A DNA stretch of 40,768 nt from Nocardia ninae NBRC 108245 (GCF_007990755.1 NZ_BJXA01000079.1:1-40768), one strand, 5' to 3'. Counted from the stretch's first letter, positions 9,124-17,772 are shown. The notes: a model not told the origin generated them from the letters alone. Made by a program: numbers and translations.

Positions 9124-9951
9124 TCAGTCTTTGCGGCCGATGCCGCCGTAGATCACCAGCCGGGTGGCGGGCAGGCGGTCGTCGAGCCATTCCTGCACCG
9201 GCGCCACACCCGGTTCGATCAGCTCGAACCCGTCGAAGAACCGCGCAGTCTGCTCCCGAGATCGGTAGACGACCTGGGAGGGCGTGGCGTTGGTGTCCTC
9301 CTGCGACTGGCCGATGAAGTCCGGATGGGTCTCGTTGGAGCCGTGGGTGATCGCGAGATAGCTGCCCGGCGCCATCACCTCACGGAACGCGGCGACGATC
9401 CCGGCCGGGTTCTCGTCGTCCATCACGTAATGCAGCACGCCGATGATCAACACGGCGACCGGTTGGTCGAAGTCGATCCCGGCTTCGAGCTGCAGCCGAT
9501 CGATGATCGTCGCCGGTCTGCGGATGTCGGCCTGCAACGCCGTCACGCCGGGCGCCTGGCCCAGCAGCGCGTCGCAATGCGCGTGCACGACCGGGTCGTT
9601 GTCGACGTAGGCCACCCGAATCGAGGAATCGATCTTGCCGGCCACCTCGTGCACGCTGGGGGAGGTCGGAATGCCCGCGCCGAGGTCGATGAACTGGCGG
9701 ACACCGGATTCGGCGGCCAGCTCGACGGCCTTCACCAAGAACTGCCGGATGTACCGGGCCAGTGTTCTGGTGTCGGGGGCGATGGCGAGCATGCGTTGCG
9801 CGACCTCGCGGTCGATGTCGTAGTTGTCCTTGCCGCCGAGTAGGTAGTCATAGATCCGGGCCGAGCTCGGCACCTTCGGGTTGAGTCCTGGTGCTCGGTC
9901 TATGTCAGACAAGGTTTCCTCCCGATCCTCGACCATAATCGTAGCGATCAT
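9124..9951 (-). CDS. SAM-dependent methyltransferase of the DUF574 (Methyltransf_19) type
   Basis: A protein of about 275 residues with the family signature near the N-terminus (PSSARIYDYLLGGKDNYDID) followed by the SAM-binding motif FIDLGAGIPTSP. These proteins are numerous in Streptomyces and Nocardia. Their substrates are mostly unknown. ATG 9951 is used; a GTG one codon upstream and an ATG at 9936 are also possible, and none has a strong ribosome site. It lies 66 bp downstream of a MetE-fold gene on the same strand, so the two may form a small methyl-transfer operon. Confidence 0.85.
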   Translation of the reverse strand: MIATIMVEDREETLSDIDRAPGLNPKVPSSARIYDYLLGGKDNYDIDREVAQRMLAIAPDTRTLARYIRQFLVKAVELAAESGVRQFIDLGAGIPTSPSVHEVAGKIDSSIRVAYVDNDPVVHAHCDALLGQAPGVTALQADIRRPATIIDRLQLEAGIDFDQPVAVLIIGVLHYVMDDENPAGIVAAFREVMAPGSYLAITHGSNETHPDFIGQSQEDTNATPSQVVYRSREQTARFFDGFELIEPGVAPVQEWLDDRLPATRLVIYGGIGRKD

Positions 9952-10017
9952 CACTGGATGGTGCGTCTGGACGTGGTTCGACCGGCGTCGATGCGGGCCG
10001 GGTAGCGCGCTCGCGAA

Positions 10018-11058
10018 TTACTCACTCGCCGTTAGTGTATTGGCTCGTGCCATCAGGTCGTCGGCCACCGCCCGTGGTCGGCGGCCGAGACCGCAGGCGG
10101 TAGCCACACCGTCGACCGGCCGGCCGAGTGCCTGCTCGATGAGCTGCAATGTCTGCCGCTGCTGCGCCTCGGTCGGCAGGTCGTGCACCAGGCCGGCATA
10201 GAAGGCGGTGCCCTCGCGCAGCGTCAGCTTGCCTAGGGGCGCATAGAATTTCGGCTCGGCGGACGGTGGTTTGTCGCCCGCCGCGAACGGTCCGTGGATG
10301 TACTCCAGGGTCCGGTCCGCGGGCCAATGCCGGACGACCGAGTTGGCCAGATCGACCAGCGGCCGGGCGGTGCGCAGGGTGGCCCTGGCCTTGTTGTTCA
10401 GGCTGCCGAGACACAGGTGTACGCCGATGCGGGTGCCCGGCGGTGCCGCCGCCGCCAGTTCGGCGATGCCTTTGCCCAGGCCGAGCGCACCGTCGACCAG
10501 TCGGTGCAGTGGCTGGGTCTTGGCCATCAGCACCAGCTCCGCGGTGGCTTCGAGCTGGATGACGACGTCGTCACCGGCCAGTGCGCGGATCGCGACGATG
10601 TCGCGCACCGTCGCGTCGGTGAAGGCCTTTTTGTTCTGCAGCAGACCCGAAACGCCCATCGCGATGAACGCCATGGTGAAATCGGTCGGCATACCGATCT
10701 GTAGCGCGAGGCCGGGCAAATCCCTTGCCGCGCGCAGCGATGCGAATATCGGTACCGCTTCCTCGGCCTCGCGGCGATATCCGAGATCCATCATGTCGCC
10801 GGTGAGCTTCTTGCCGCCTGCGGCGCGATAAATAGTGCGGTTCCGGCTGGTGTTCCACTGGCCGAGTTTCTTCGACTCCAAAGCGCCTTGCGTGACCAGA
10901 TCTTCGATGATCGGGCGGATGTAGAACTCGTAGCGTCGTGTCTCGCCGGTGGGCAGTGTCCGTAGTCGCGATCCTGTGCTGTCGAGCATTGCTCTCATCG
11001 CTTCATCAGTGCTCTCAGCCGGAAAACTTCCTACGAAGTGCACCGCTCGCGTACCCAT
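10018..11058 (-). CDS. MetE-fold (cobalamin-independent methionine synthase/UROD-like) protein of unknown substrate
   Basis: A 346-residue protein without a close family name that I recognise. His214 and Cys216 (VHLCLGS) together with Cys322 (TACGLGRR) reproduce the H-X-C...C zinc ligand set of the MetE catalytic barrel. In MetE this zinc activates a thiol for methyl transfer. The length suits a single catalytic barrel, without the N-terminal MetE half. Start ATG 11058 lies 7 nt after a TAGTAT -10-like box read on the same strand, which suggests a leaderless transcript. The gene downstream is a methyltransferase. A thiol alkyl-transfer role is an inference. Methionine synthesis itself is not claimed. 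Confidence 0.75.
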   Translation of the reverse strand: MGTRAVHFVGSFPAESTDEAMRAMLDSTGSRLRTLPTGETRRYEFYIRPIIEDLVTQGALESKKLGQWNTSRNRTIYRAAGGKKLTGDMMDLGYRREAEEAVPIFASLRAARDLPGLALQIGMPTDFTMAFIAMGVSGLLQNKKAFTDATVRDIVAIRALAGDDVVIQLEATAELVLMAKTQPLHRLVDGALGLGKGIAELAAAAPPGTRIGVHLCLGSLNNKARATLRTARPLVDLANSVVRHWPADRTLEYIHGPFAAGDKPPSAEPKFYAPLGKLTLREGTAFYAGLVHDLPTEAQQRQTLQLIEQALGRPVDGVATACGLGRRPRAVADDLMARANTLTASE

Positions 11059-11438
11059 GGGGCGGATACTAGACCGACGGTTTGCTGTGCGCGCTCCACG
11101 ATACGAGTCGTTGCCCTTCCGTTACGACCTACGCTGGGACGGCCGCGCAGGCGGTCCGCATTACCACATGGTCGCTGCGAAACCTGCTGCCGGGGGCCAG
11201 CATTCGCCGAGTCATGGTGGACACGTCGTCGGCGCACGCTGCGGAGACGGTTCGGTGGCGCGGTTTACCAAGTGGGGCAATGTATCTCCGTCGGTGTGGC
11301 CGACAGTGGGGGATCTCCCCCTGATTTCGGTGATAGGTATTGCGCATGGATCAGTTCGCGGGTTAGCCTCCGGGTTGATGACTCAACAATGGGTGCCACA
11401 ATGGTTACCCTCGTGTATCTCCGAGGGGAGAGCGTCGC
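11059..11438. promoter_or_regulatory. Divergent intergenic region between the MetE-like gene and the secreted hydrolase gene
   Basis: 380 bp without a credible gene. Minus strand: TAGTAT at 11071-11066 is a good -10 box for the MetE-like gene. Plus strand: a GGGGG-ATCT-CCCCC hairpin at about 11308-11321 and a small inverted repeat GTTGA-TGAC-TCAAC at 11374-11387 precede the hydrolase start. Either could be an operator. Short open frames here look like GC-driven noise. Confidence 0.45.
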
Positions 11439-12440
11439 GTGCGGGCTTCGATCTGGTTATTTGTCGTATCAACAATCCTGTGTCTCACGCCGGGCATCGC
11501 CCGTGCTGATCACCCTGCGTTATCCGAAAACTGCACCGCGATTTCCTTTCCGGTGCCACCCACCGGAAATCTAGCCGCCGACTTGTGTATGCCGGCCACG
11601 CCGACGGACATCATCATGGTGTTGATGCCGGGCTCCAATTACAACCATACTTACTGGGATTTCCCTTACGCCCCTGCGACTTATAACTTCCGGCGCGCGA
11701 TGAATGCCGCCGGGTACGCGACGCTGGTGGTCGATCGTTTCGGCAACGGAAACAGCACTCGGCCGCCGAGCGCGTCGCTGACCGCGACCGGTTCGGTGCA
11801 GGCCTTGCACCAGCTCGTCGGCGCGGTCCGGCAGGGGCTGCCCGGTGTGCAGCCGTTCCGGAAGGTCATCACCGGCGGGCATTCGCTCAGCTCCGGTGTC
11901 GCGGTCATCGAGGCCAGCACCTACCACGACGTCGACGGTGTGCTGCTGACCGGGTTTTCGCACAGTCTGAACATGGCCGGGACGCTCAGCGTGGTCGGCA
12001 CCTACTATCCGGCGGCGCAGGATCCGCGCTTTGCCGGGCAGGGCTACGACCCGGGCTACCTGACCACGCGGCCCGGCACGCGTGCCTTCGATTTCTACGG
12101 CGAGGGTAATTACGATCCCGCGGTGCTCGCGACCGACGAGGCGACCAAAGAAGTGTTCTCACTGACGGAGTATCCCGACGGACTGACCTCCACCCTGCCG
12201 CCGACAACGAACTTCATCGACGTACCGGTGCTGGTCGTCAACGGAAGTGCGGATCGGTTGTGCCTGAACACATGTGCCGACAACGCCGCTCTGGCCGCCG
12301 GTGAGGCACCGTATTTCAGCCCCGCCGCGAAGTTGCGTACCTACGTGCTGCCCGGTAGCGGGCATTCGGTGAATCTGGCCCGCAATACCGCCGAATATCA
12401 AGCTGCAGTCAAGGATTGGATGTCTTCGATGTTCAAGTGA
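11439..12440 (+). CDS. Secreted alpha/beta hydrolase
   Basis: A 333-residue exported protein. A signal peptide covers about residues 1-23 (hydrophobic core then GIARA-D). Nucleophile in GGHSLSSG (Ser149), acid in NGSADRLC (Asp272) and base in GSGHSVN (His309) form a canonical triad. Four cysteines (32, 50, 275, 279) could form disulfides in the mature protein. GTG 11439 is supported by GAGGGGAG 6-13 nt upstream. It could be an esterase, lipase or dienelactone-hydrolase-like enzyme; the sequence does not decide. A hairpin terminator follows 9 bp after the stop. Confidence 0.83.
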   Translation: MRASIWLFVVSTILCLTPGIARADHPALSENCTAISFPVPPTGNLAADLCMPATPTDIIMVLMPGSNYNHTYWDFPYAPATYNFRRAMNAAGYATLVVDRFGNGNSTRPPSASLTATGSVQALHQLVGAVRQGLPGVQPFRKVITGGHSLSSGVAVIEASTYHDVDGVLLTGFSHSLNMAGTLSVVGTYYPAAQDPRFAGQGYDPGYLTTRPGTRAFDFYGEGNYDPAVLATDEATKEVFSLTEYPDGLTSTLPPTTNFIDVPVLVVNGSADRLCLNTCADNAALAAGEAPYFSPAAKLRTYVLPGSGHSVNLARNTAEYQAAVKDWMSSMFK

Positions 12441-12449
12441 CGGGCTGGT

Positions 12450-12482
12450 CGGCCACGAACCGTGCGTGCGGGTTCGTGGCCG
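12450..12482 (+). terminator. Hairpin terminator after the secreted hydrolase gene
   Basis: Twelve-bp perfect stem (CGGCCACGAACC and its complement) with a 9-nt loop starting 9 bp after the stop at 12440. It lies between convergent genes and may work in both directions. Confidence 0.7.
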
Positions 12483-12489
12483 GCGAACC

Positions 12490-12514
12490 GCCCAGCGCCC
12501 CTCACGCGCTGGGC
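12490..12514 (-). terminator. Short hairpin overlapping the 3' end of the 83-residue gene
   Basis: GCCCAGCGC and GCGCTGGGC form a 9-bp perfect stem with a 7-nt loop. It spans the stop codon of the 12502-12753 gene. It may add to termination of the subtilase operon or protect its 3' end. Confidence 0.45.
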
Positions 12515-12753
12515 TCGGCGCCCGATCCGTTGCCCGGCTCGATGCGCGGGTCGGCGAAAATTTGGATATCGGGTCCATAGGTATTCACCCGAGCCGCCGC
12601 CGCATCGGTCACCCGCAGGGCGTACAGCCCGGCCTCGGGATCCACCGGGACCAGACCGAAGGCGATATCGACGTCGTCGACGGTGAGCTTCAGCTCGCGC
12701 AGCGCGGCGGTCAGGGTCGCCTCCCGGGGGAGCCGAATCGTGAGCAACGGCAT
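12502..12753 (-). CDS. Small protein (83 aa) paired with the subtilase, possible I9/propeptide-like partner
   Basis: Not a protein I can name. It is 83 residues, acidic, and starts at ATG 12753 with GTAGGGGC just upstream. It follows the subtilase gene by 9 bp on the same strand, so it is almost certainly co-transcribed. The pattern of a short strand (LLTIRLP), a helix (TLTAALRELKL), a strand containing AFGLVPVDPEAGLYAL and a second helix (DAAAARVN) suggests a small ferredoxin-like fold like the I9 propeptides of subtilases. It could be a separate chaperone, inhibitor or substrate of the protease. This is inference from pattern and position only. Confidence 0.7.
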   Translation of the reverse strand: MPLLTIRLPREATLTAALRELKLTVDDVDIAFGLVPVDPEAGLYALRVTDAAAARVNTYGPDIQIFADPRIEPGNGSGAEPSA

Positions 12754-12762
12754 GCCCCTACG

Positions 12763-14106
12763 TTACGCGCGGGACGTGGTTCGTTTCAGTTCCGCGAGGA
12801 TCGCGGCCGCGTCGACGACGCCGTAGCCATAGTCGTAGTTGTAACCCCCGGCCTGCGCGGCCGCGGTCCGCTGCACCAGGGCCCGCAGCTGGGCGGGCGG
12901 CAACTCGGTCGACGACCATTCGGTGCGGATGGCCGCGACCAGACCCGCCGCGACCGGGCACGCCGCGGAGGTGCCGGTGTCCGGGTCGGTCGCGCCGAAG
13001 GCCGTCGACCCGAGGAAGTGGGTATAGGCGCAGACGTCCGGCTTGCGTGCGGTCAACCGGCCCGGCCCCTGGGACGAGTAGCCCACCCGCTGGCCTGCGG
13101 TGTCGACACCGCCGATGGACAGGACACTCGGATGCGAGTTGGCCCCGCCGATCGGCTTGTCCTTGTACGCGCAGCGGCCGTCCGGGCAGTCCCGCCCGCA
13201 GTTGCCCGCGGCGAAAAGGATGTCGGCGCCCGCGGTTTCGAGCGAGCCGACGATCACGTTGAACGGGTGGGATGGATTGTCGGAGTAGTTACCCGGCTGC
13301 CCGACCGGAAAATCCCAGCTGGGGGAGAACGAACCCCAACTGTTGCTGATCACCAGGGCGCGCGATGCGGCAGGCTGGTCGGTGAGCACCGTGCGCAGGT
13401 GGGCGTAGGCGGCCAGCGCGTCCGACAGCAGCCCCTCCATCACCGTGCCGCCCGGTCGCCTGCTGCGCAGCACCGGAATGTCGATCAGCGCGGCCTTCGG
13501 TGCGCCGATCAGCGCGTCGAATGCGCACATCGTGCCGTGGTCGACGGGGAACTCGCCCGCAGTTCCGCTGACTCCCGGCGGGTTCCAGCTGCGCGCCTTG
13601 TCGATCGTCACCGGCCCGCCGCGCACCTGCTTGACCCGTGCGGCATTGATGCCGGTGTCGACGATGGCCAGCGCCACCGACTTACCGTCCAAGCCCGCGG
13701 CCGTCAGATCGCCGTGATGCAGCAGAGTTTCGACATCGTGCCAGTTGCCGACGGCGGGCGTGTCACCACAGGTGAGATTGGTCTGAATGGCGGGATCGGC
13801 GAATACTCCGGTGACGCCACGCGAGGCAGACAATTGCGACAAACTTTCCGCGAGGGCGTCGTCGTCGATCACCCCGCGCACCACCACCGACGCATTGTCC
13901 GGTTGCAGTGCATAACTCAACTGATCGGATTCGGTCACGGCGGCAACACTTTTCGGTATCGCAACGGGCGCGAAGGAATCATCGAGCTCGATGCCGCGCA
14001 GATGCCCGGCAATGTCGGCGGAGGCGACCGGAACCGCGCGATCGGCCACTGCGGTAATCAGATCGACGGAAGGGCGAAGCTGAATAAGTACGCGCATGCC
14101 CGACAT
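12763..14106 (-). CDS. S8-family serine protease (subtilase), no signal peptide
   Basis: A 447-residue protein with all catalytic residues in order: Asp150 (AIVDTGI), His190 (DHGTMC), oxyanion Asn302 (AAGNCG) and Ser380 (GTSAACP). Residues 1 to about 115 form a propeptide-like region rather than a signal sequence. The protein is rich in cysteine for this organism (113, 194, 303, 307, 312, 359, 383), with three clustered beside the oxyanion Asn (NCGRDCPDGRC). Start ATG 14106 has GGAGGG 9-14 nt upstream. Upstream in-frame codons to 14184 lack one. It is co-transcribed with the 83-residue protein. Lack of a signal suggests a cytoplasmic or non-classical route. Confidence 0.85.
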   Translation of the reverse strand: MSGMRVLIQLRPSVDLITAVADRAVPVASADIAGHLRGIELDDSFAPVAIPKSVAAVTESDQLSYALQPDNASVVVRGVIDDDALAESLSQLSASRGVTGVFADPAIQTNLTCGDTPAVGNWHDVETLLHHGDLTAAGLDGKSVALAIVDTGINAARVKQVRGGPVTIDKARSWNPPGVSGTAGEFPVDHGTMCAFDALIGAPKAALIDIPVLRSRRPGGTVMEGLLSDALAAYAHLRTVLTDQPAASRALVISNSWGSFSPSWDFPVGQPGNYSDNPSHPFNVIVGSLETAGADILFAAGNCGRDCPDGRCAYKDKPIGGANSHPSVLSIGGVDTAGQRVGYSSQGPGRLTARKPDVCAYTHFLGSTAFGATDPDTGTSAACPVAAGLVAAIRTEWSSTELPPAQLRALVQRTAAAQAGGYNYDYGYGVVDAAAILAELKRTTSRA

Positions 14107-14542
14107 AATGCCGCCCTCCGGCCCGAAGTTCGCGTCGGCCACGCCACATACGGCCGAACTCGACACGTCTGTCCGGGCCGCCACGGCGAGAACCGCAAGC
14201 TGCCAGCAATTTCTCCGAACAGGGTGTCATATATCACAATACGCCGACCGCTGCGCCCGGCGGCGCCCCTGATCCGAACCCTAGGGGGCGCGGGTGAGTG
14301 GTGCCGAAGCGAACGTCTCGCATCGTTTCCGCTAGTCATAGCCAGAAAGGCTGTGGTGCAAACATATTGACGTCTTGGCGGCTGGGAAACCCTCTGCTAG
14401 TGCGTCTTTCGACGCTGGGGCACTGTCACGCCACCTTGACGATCGCTAGTCTCGAAGGGGTCGCCCGCCGCCGCTGGATCCTATCGGCCGGAGCGGCAAC
14501 CAAGTTCGACCAGTGCATCTCGATATTTGATGGGACGGTTTG
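14107..14542. other. Divergent intergenic region, no gene seen
   Basis: 436 bp between the subtilase (minus) and a small secreted protein (plus). It is more AT-rich near both ends. Short open frames are present, but none has a ribosome site or recognisable product. A TTGACG hexamer at about 14436 could be a -35 element for the plus-strand gene, without a convincing -10 at the right distance. Confidence 0.4.
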
Positions 14543-15004
14543 ATGAAATCACGAACACTCTCGGGCTTATCGGTAATCGCCGCTATCTCGGGTATCACGG
14601 CAACGATGGTCGGTGCCCCCGCCGCCTTCGCCGCGCCGCCCGCGTCGTCGGACAAACTGTGCACCATGTCCTACCCGGTCCCGGCGGGCGACTTCACCAC
14701 TCCGGCATCCAGCGATGTATTCGCGATCTCCAGTAACGGCACGCTCGATCTGAAGCTCCAGACGAATGCGGGAACGGATAACGCCTACGAACAGAAATTC
14801 TCCGTGGTCTGGGCGAATATCGACACCGGCAAGAGTGGCGTGGCGGATACCTCCGCCGTGGTGAAAGGCCCGGAGAACGTCCTGTCCATCCCCGCGGTCG
14901 AGACGAAACCCGGCCGACTTGCGTTGACCCTCAGCGTGTTCAACCACGGCGAGGGCCAGAACTACACCAACGGCGAATGCAGCGTCGAGTTCCAGGCGCA
15001 GTAA
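14543..15004 (+). CDS. Small secreted protein of unknown function
   Basis: A 153-residue exported protein. The signal peptide ends with the cleavage site AFA-AP after residue 30. The mature part of about 123 residues contains two cysteines (Cys40 in DKLCTM and one in GECSVEF near the C-terminus), likely one disulfide. Otherwise it is rich in Ser, Thr and small beta-forming residues, suggesting a beta-sandwich. The weak ribosome site GGGACGG precedes ATG 14543. I do not recognise a family. The gene stands alone and ends in a strong terminator shared with gnd. Confidence 0.78.
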   Translation: MKSRTLSGLSVIAAISGITATMVGAPAAFAAPPASSDKLCTMSYPVPAGDFTTPASSDVFAISSNGTLDLKLQTNAGTDNAYEQKFSVVWANIDTGKSGVADTSAVVKGPENVLSIPAVETKPGRLALTLSVFNHGEGQNYTNGECSVEFQAQ

Positions 15005-15010
15005 CCGAAC

Positions 15011-15035
15011 GGCCCGGCCGATAGTCGGCCGGGCC
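15011..15035. terminator. Bidirectional terminator between the secreted protein gene and gnd
   Basis: Perfect 11-bp stem (GGCCCGGCCGA) with a 3-nt loop, placed between two convergent stop codons at 15004 and 15052. Confidence 0.75.
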
Positions 15036-15051
15036 ACTCCGGGGTGAGGCT

Positions 15052-16506
15052 TCAGTCGGCCTTGATCTCGCTGCGGTCGCCGCTCCACAGCGTGTGGTAC
15101 TTGCCCGGCAGGTCGATCCGCTCGTAGGTGTGCGCGCCGAAGTAATCACGCTGGGCCTGGGTGAGGGCGGCCGGGAGGCGCTCGGCGCGCAGGCCGTCGT
15201 AGTACGCGAGCGACGAGGCGAAGGCGGGCACCGGGATGCCGAGCTGGACGGCGGCCGAGACCACGCGGCGCCAGCTGTCGATCGCGTTCTCGATGGCCGC
15301 CTGGAAGAACGGGTCCAGGATCAGGCTCGGCAACTGCGCGTTGGTGTCGTAGGCATCCTTGATGCGGTTCAGGAAGCGGGCGCGGATGATGCAGCCGCCG
15401 CGCCAGATGGTGGCGAGGTCGCCGGGGCGCAGGTTCCAGTCGTATTCGGTGCTCGCCGCGGCGATCTGATCGAAGCCCTGGGCGTAGGCGACCACCTTGG
15501 ACGCGTACAGCGCGCGCTCGATGTCCTTGGTGAACTGCTCGACGTCGGTGGGCTTGTCGGCGAGCCGGCCCGAAGCGAGCCCGACGGCGGCGCGGCGCTG
15601 GCCGGTCGCCCCGGACAGGGCGCGGGCGAACACCGCTTCGGCGATACCGGTCACCGGGACGCCGAGATCCAGGGCGGCCTTGACGGTCCAGCGGCCGGTG
15701 CCCTTCTGCTCGGCCGCGTCGAGGATGACGTCCACGAGCGGCTTGCCGGTCTTCGCATCGACCTGCTCGAGCACCTCGGCGGTGATCTCGACGAGGTAGC
15801 TCTCCAGCTCGCCCTGGTTCCAGCCGGTGAACACGTCGGCGATCTGCTTGGCGTCGAAGCCCAGCGCGTCGCGCAACAGGTGGTAGGCCTCGCCGATGAG
15901 CTGCATGTCGGCGTACTCGATGCCGTTGTGCACCATCTTCACGAAGTGACCCGAGCCGTCCGGCCCGATGTGCGTGCAGCACGGGGTGCCGTCGACCTGC
16001 GCGGCGATCGACTCCAGCAGCGGGCCGAGCACCTCGTAGGACTCCTTCGGCCCGCCCGGCATGATGGCCGGACCGTTCAGCGCGCCTTCCTCGCCGCCGG
16101 AGATGCCGGCGCCGACGAAGTGCAGGCCGCGCTCGCGCAGCGACTTCTCCCGGCGGATGGTGTCGGTGAACAGGGCGTTGCCGCCGTCGATGATGATGTC
16201 GCCCTCGTCCATGGCGGCGGCGAGTTCCTCGATCACCGCGTCGGTCGGATCGCCGGCCTTGACCATGATGAGCACCCGGCGCGGCTGCTGCAGCGCGCCG
16301 ACGAACTCCTCGATCGTCTCGGTGCGGACGAAATCGCCCTCGTCGCCGTGCGCCGCGAGCAGCGCGTCGGTCTTGGCGATGCTGCGATTGTGCAGTGCGA
16401 CGGTGTGTCCGTGCCGGGCGAAGTTGCGCGCGATATTGCTTCCCATCACCGCGAGGCCGGTGACCCCGATGTGGGCGCGTGCGTTCGATCCCGCCGAAGA
16501 CGTCAT
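15052..16506 (-). CDS. gnd: 6-phosphogluconate dehydrogenase, decarboxylating
   Basis: A 484-residue protein of the usual full length for the dimeric enzyme. The N-terminal nucleotide-binding motif is GVTGLAVMGSNIARN, followed by NRS (residues favouring NADP). Substrate-site segments are GISGGEEGALNGPAIMPGG and HFVKMVHNGIEYADMQ, with the catalytic Lys and His. The enzyme oxidises 6-phosphogluconate to ribulose 5-phosphate in the pentose phosphate pathway, giving NADPH. Start ATG 16506 begins just before the Rossmann motif; an in-frame extension to 16767 is arginine-rich noise. The gene is single and unrelated to its neighbours. Confidence 0.96.
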   Translation of the reverse strand: MTSSAGSNARAHIGVTGLAVMGSNIARNFARHGHTVALHNRSIAKTDALLAAHGDEGDFVRTETIEEFVGALQQPRRVLIMVKAGDPTDAVIEELAAAMDEGDIIIDGGNALFTDTIRREKSLRERGLHFVGAGISGGEEGALNGPAIMPGGPKESYEVLGPLLESIAAQVDGTPCCTHIGPDGSGHFVKMVHNGIEYADMQLIGEAYHLLRDALGFDAKQIADVFTGWNQGELESYLVEITAEVLEQVDAKTGKPLVDVILDAAEQKGTGRWTVKAALDLGVPVTGIAEAVFARALSGATGQRRAAVGLASGRLADKPTDVEQFTKDIERALYASKVVAYAQGFDQIAAASTEYDWNLRPGDLATIWRGGCIIRARFLNRIKDAYDTNAQLPSLILDPFFQAAIENAIDSWRRVVSAAVQLGIPVPAFASSLAYYDGLRAERLPAALTQAQRDYFGAHTYERIDLPGKYHTLWSGDRSEIKAD

Positions 16507-16766
16507 GCTGAAGGGCCTTTCACTCGGCGCGGACCCGGCCGCGCTCCACTGACTTCTCGACTTGTGAGCGTGCTGCTGATCGCCCTGGCAAGCGGTGCGC
16601 ACCGGAGCCGCAGGTAGCCGGTCCGGTGGTTCCGCTTGTGTCGCAAGAGAACCTGCCGTCCAACCTACATGGGTGCCCCGGCGGGCTCGTCGGGTCGGCC
16701 CCGGTTCGAGTGCCTCGGCGTTCGTGCAGGTCACGGTCGCAGCGCGGCGTGCAAGGGGCCTTGGCA

Positions 16767-16772
16767 TAGGAT
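16767..16772 (+). promoter_or_regulatory. -10 box (TAGGAT) for a probable leaderless transcript
   Basis: TAGGAT ends 6 nt before the GTG at 16779. No ribosome site is present, so transcription would start at or next to the start codon. This arrangement is common in mycolata. Confidence 0.5.
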
Positions 16773-16778
16773 CACCGG

Positions 16779-17738
16779 GTGCCCCTACGTCGCTGGATAG
16801 TCGCGTTGACGGTGTTCACCACGGTCGCCATGACCGCGGGCTGTGGCGACGGGGGAAAATCCGCCGCGGACCCGGTCGAGGTCGGCGTGCTGGTCATCAC
16901 GATGTTCGATCCGGAGACCGAACCATGGTTGCAACGGGAGTCGTTGCCGATCACCGTCGACGTGCCGACCGCGTATAAACCGGTGCACTGCAACGCCGAC
17001 GGACTGTGCGTCGCCGAGACCGGGCAGGGCAAGTCCAATGCCGCGGCCACCATGATGGCCCTGCTGGACAGCCCGAAACTCGACTTCACGAAGGCCCACT
17101 TCCTCACCGTCGGTACCGCGGGTGCGCCGCCGGACCAGGTCACCCTCGGCTCGGCGACCTGGGCCCGCTGGGTGGTCGACTTCGACCTGGGCAACCACCT
17201 CGTGCCCGCCGAGGCGCCGAGCCTGCCGCACGGCTACCGCCCCGTGGAGAGCTACAACACCGCCGCCTACCGGCTGAACGACAAGCTGGTCGACACCGCC
17301 TTCGGCCTGACCGAGCACGCCACGCTGGCCGACAGCCCCGAGGCCGCCGCCGAACGCGCGCTGTTCGGCCAGCCCGACCGCAAGCCGTCGGTGACCAAGT
17401 GCGACACCATGACCGGCGACGACTGGTTCTCCGGCAAGGAACTCTCCGACACCGCCCGGCACATCATGGGTGTGCGCACCAACGGCCAGGGCAGCTACTG
17501 CACCACGCAGATGGAGGACAACGCGACGGCCGCCGTCCTGGACCGGCACGGCTACCTCGACCGTTACCTGACCCTGCGCACCGTCAGCAACTTCGACCAG
17601 CCCTACCCCGGCCAAACCGTGCTCGATCACCTCGAACAGCAGTCCGCGGGCTTTCGCCTCTCGCTGGACAACGGCTACACCCTCGGCCGCACCGTGGTGG
17701 ATTACCTCCTGAAGAACCCATACCAGCCCGCCCGCTGA
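16779..17738 (+). CDS. Purine nucleoside permease (NUP)-family lipoprotein
   Basis: A 319-residue protein starting at GTG 16779 with a basic N-terminus, hydrophobic core and lipobox MTAGC (Cys22), so an exported lipoprotein. The body shows the NUP/phosphorylase-like segments: ITMFDPETEPW near the start of the mature part, ETGQGKSNAAATMMALL (a substrate-loop-like stretch), FLTVGTAGAPPD and MEDNATAAVL. Fungal homologues were described as nucleoside permeases, but the fold is that of nucleoside phosphorylases. A periplasm-side nucleoside-binding or -cleaving role is therefore as likely as transport. It converges with the siderophore-interacting protein gene, 34 bp away, with no clear terminator between. 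Confidence 0.83.
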   Translation: MPLRRWIVALTVFTTVAMTAGCGDGGKSAADPVEVGVLVITMFDPETEPWLQRESLPITVDVPTAYKPVHCNADGLCVAETGQGKSNAAATMMALLDSPKLDFTKAHFLTVGTAGAPPDQVTLGSATWARWVVDFDLGNHLVPAEAPSLPHGYRPVESYNTAAYRLNDKLVDTAFGLTEHATLADSPEAAAERALFGQPDRKPSVTKCDTMTGDDWFSGKELSDTARHIMGVRTNGQGSYCTTQMEDNATAAVLDRHGYLDRYLTLRTVSNFDQPYPGQTVLDHLEQQSAGFRLSLDNGYTLGRTVVDYLLKNPYQPAR

Positions 17739-17772
17739 GGCATCGCTGCCCGAGGGGCGCAGACCACCTTCC

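Noticed and set aside
12466-14370. 634-residue plus-strand frame antisense to the subtilase and its partner
   Set aside because: The minus strand has intact catalytic motifs; the plus frame is Arg/Gly-rich noise.
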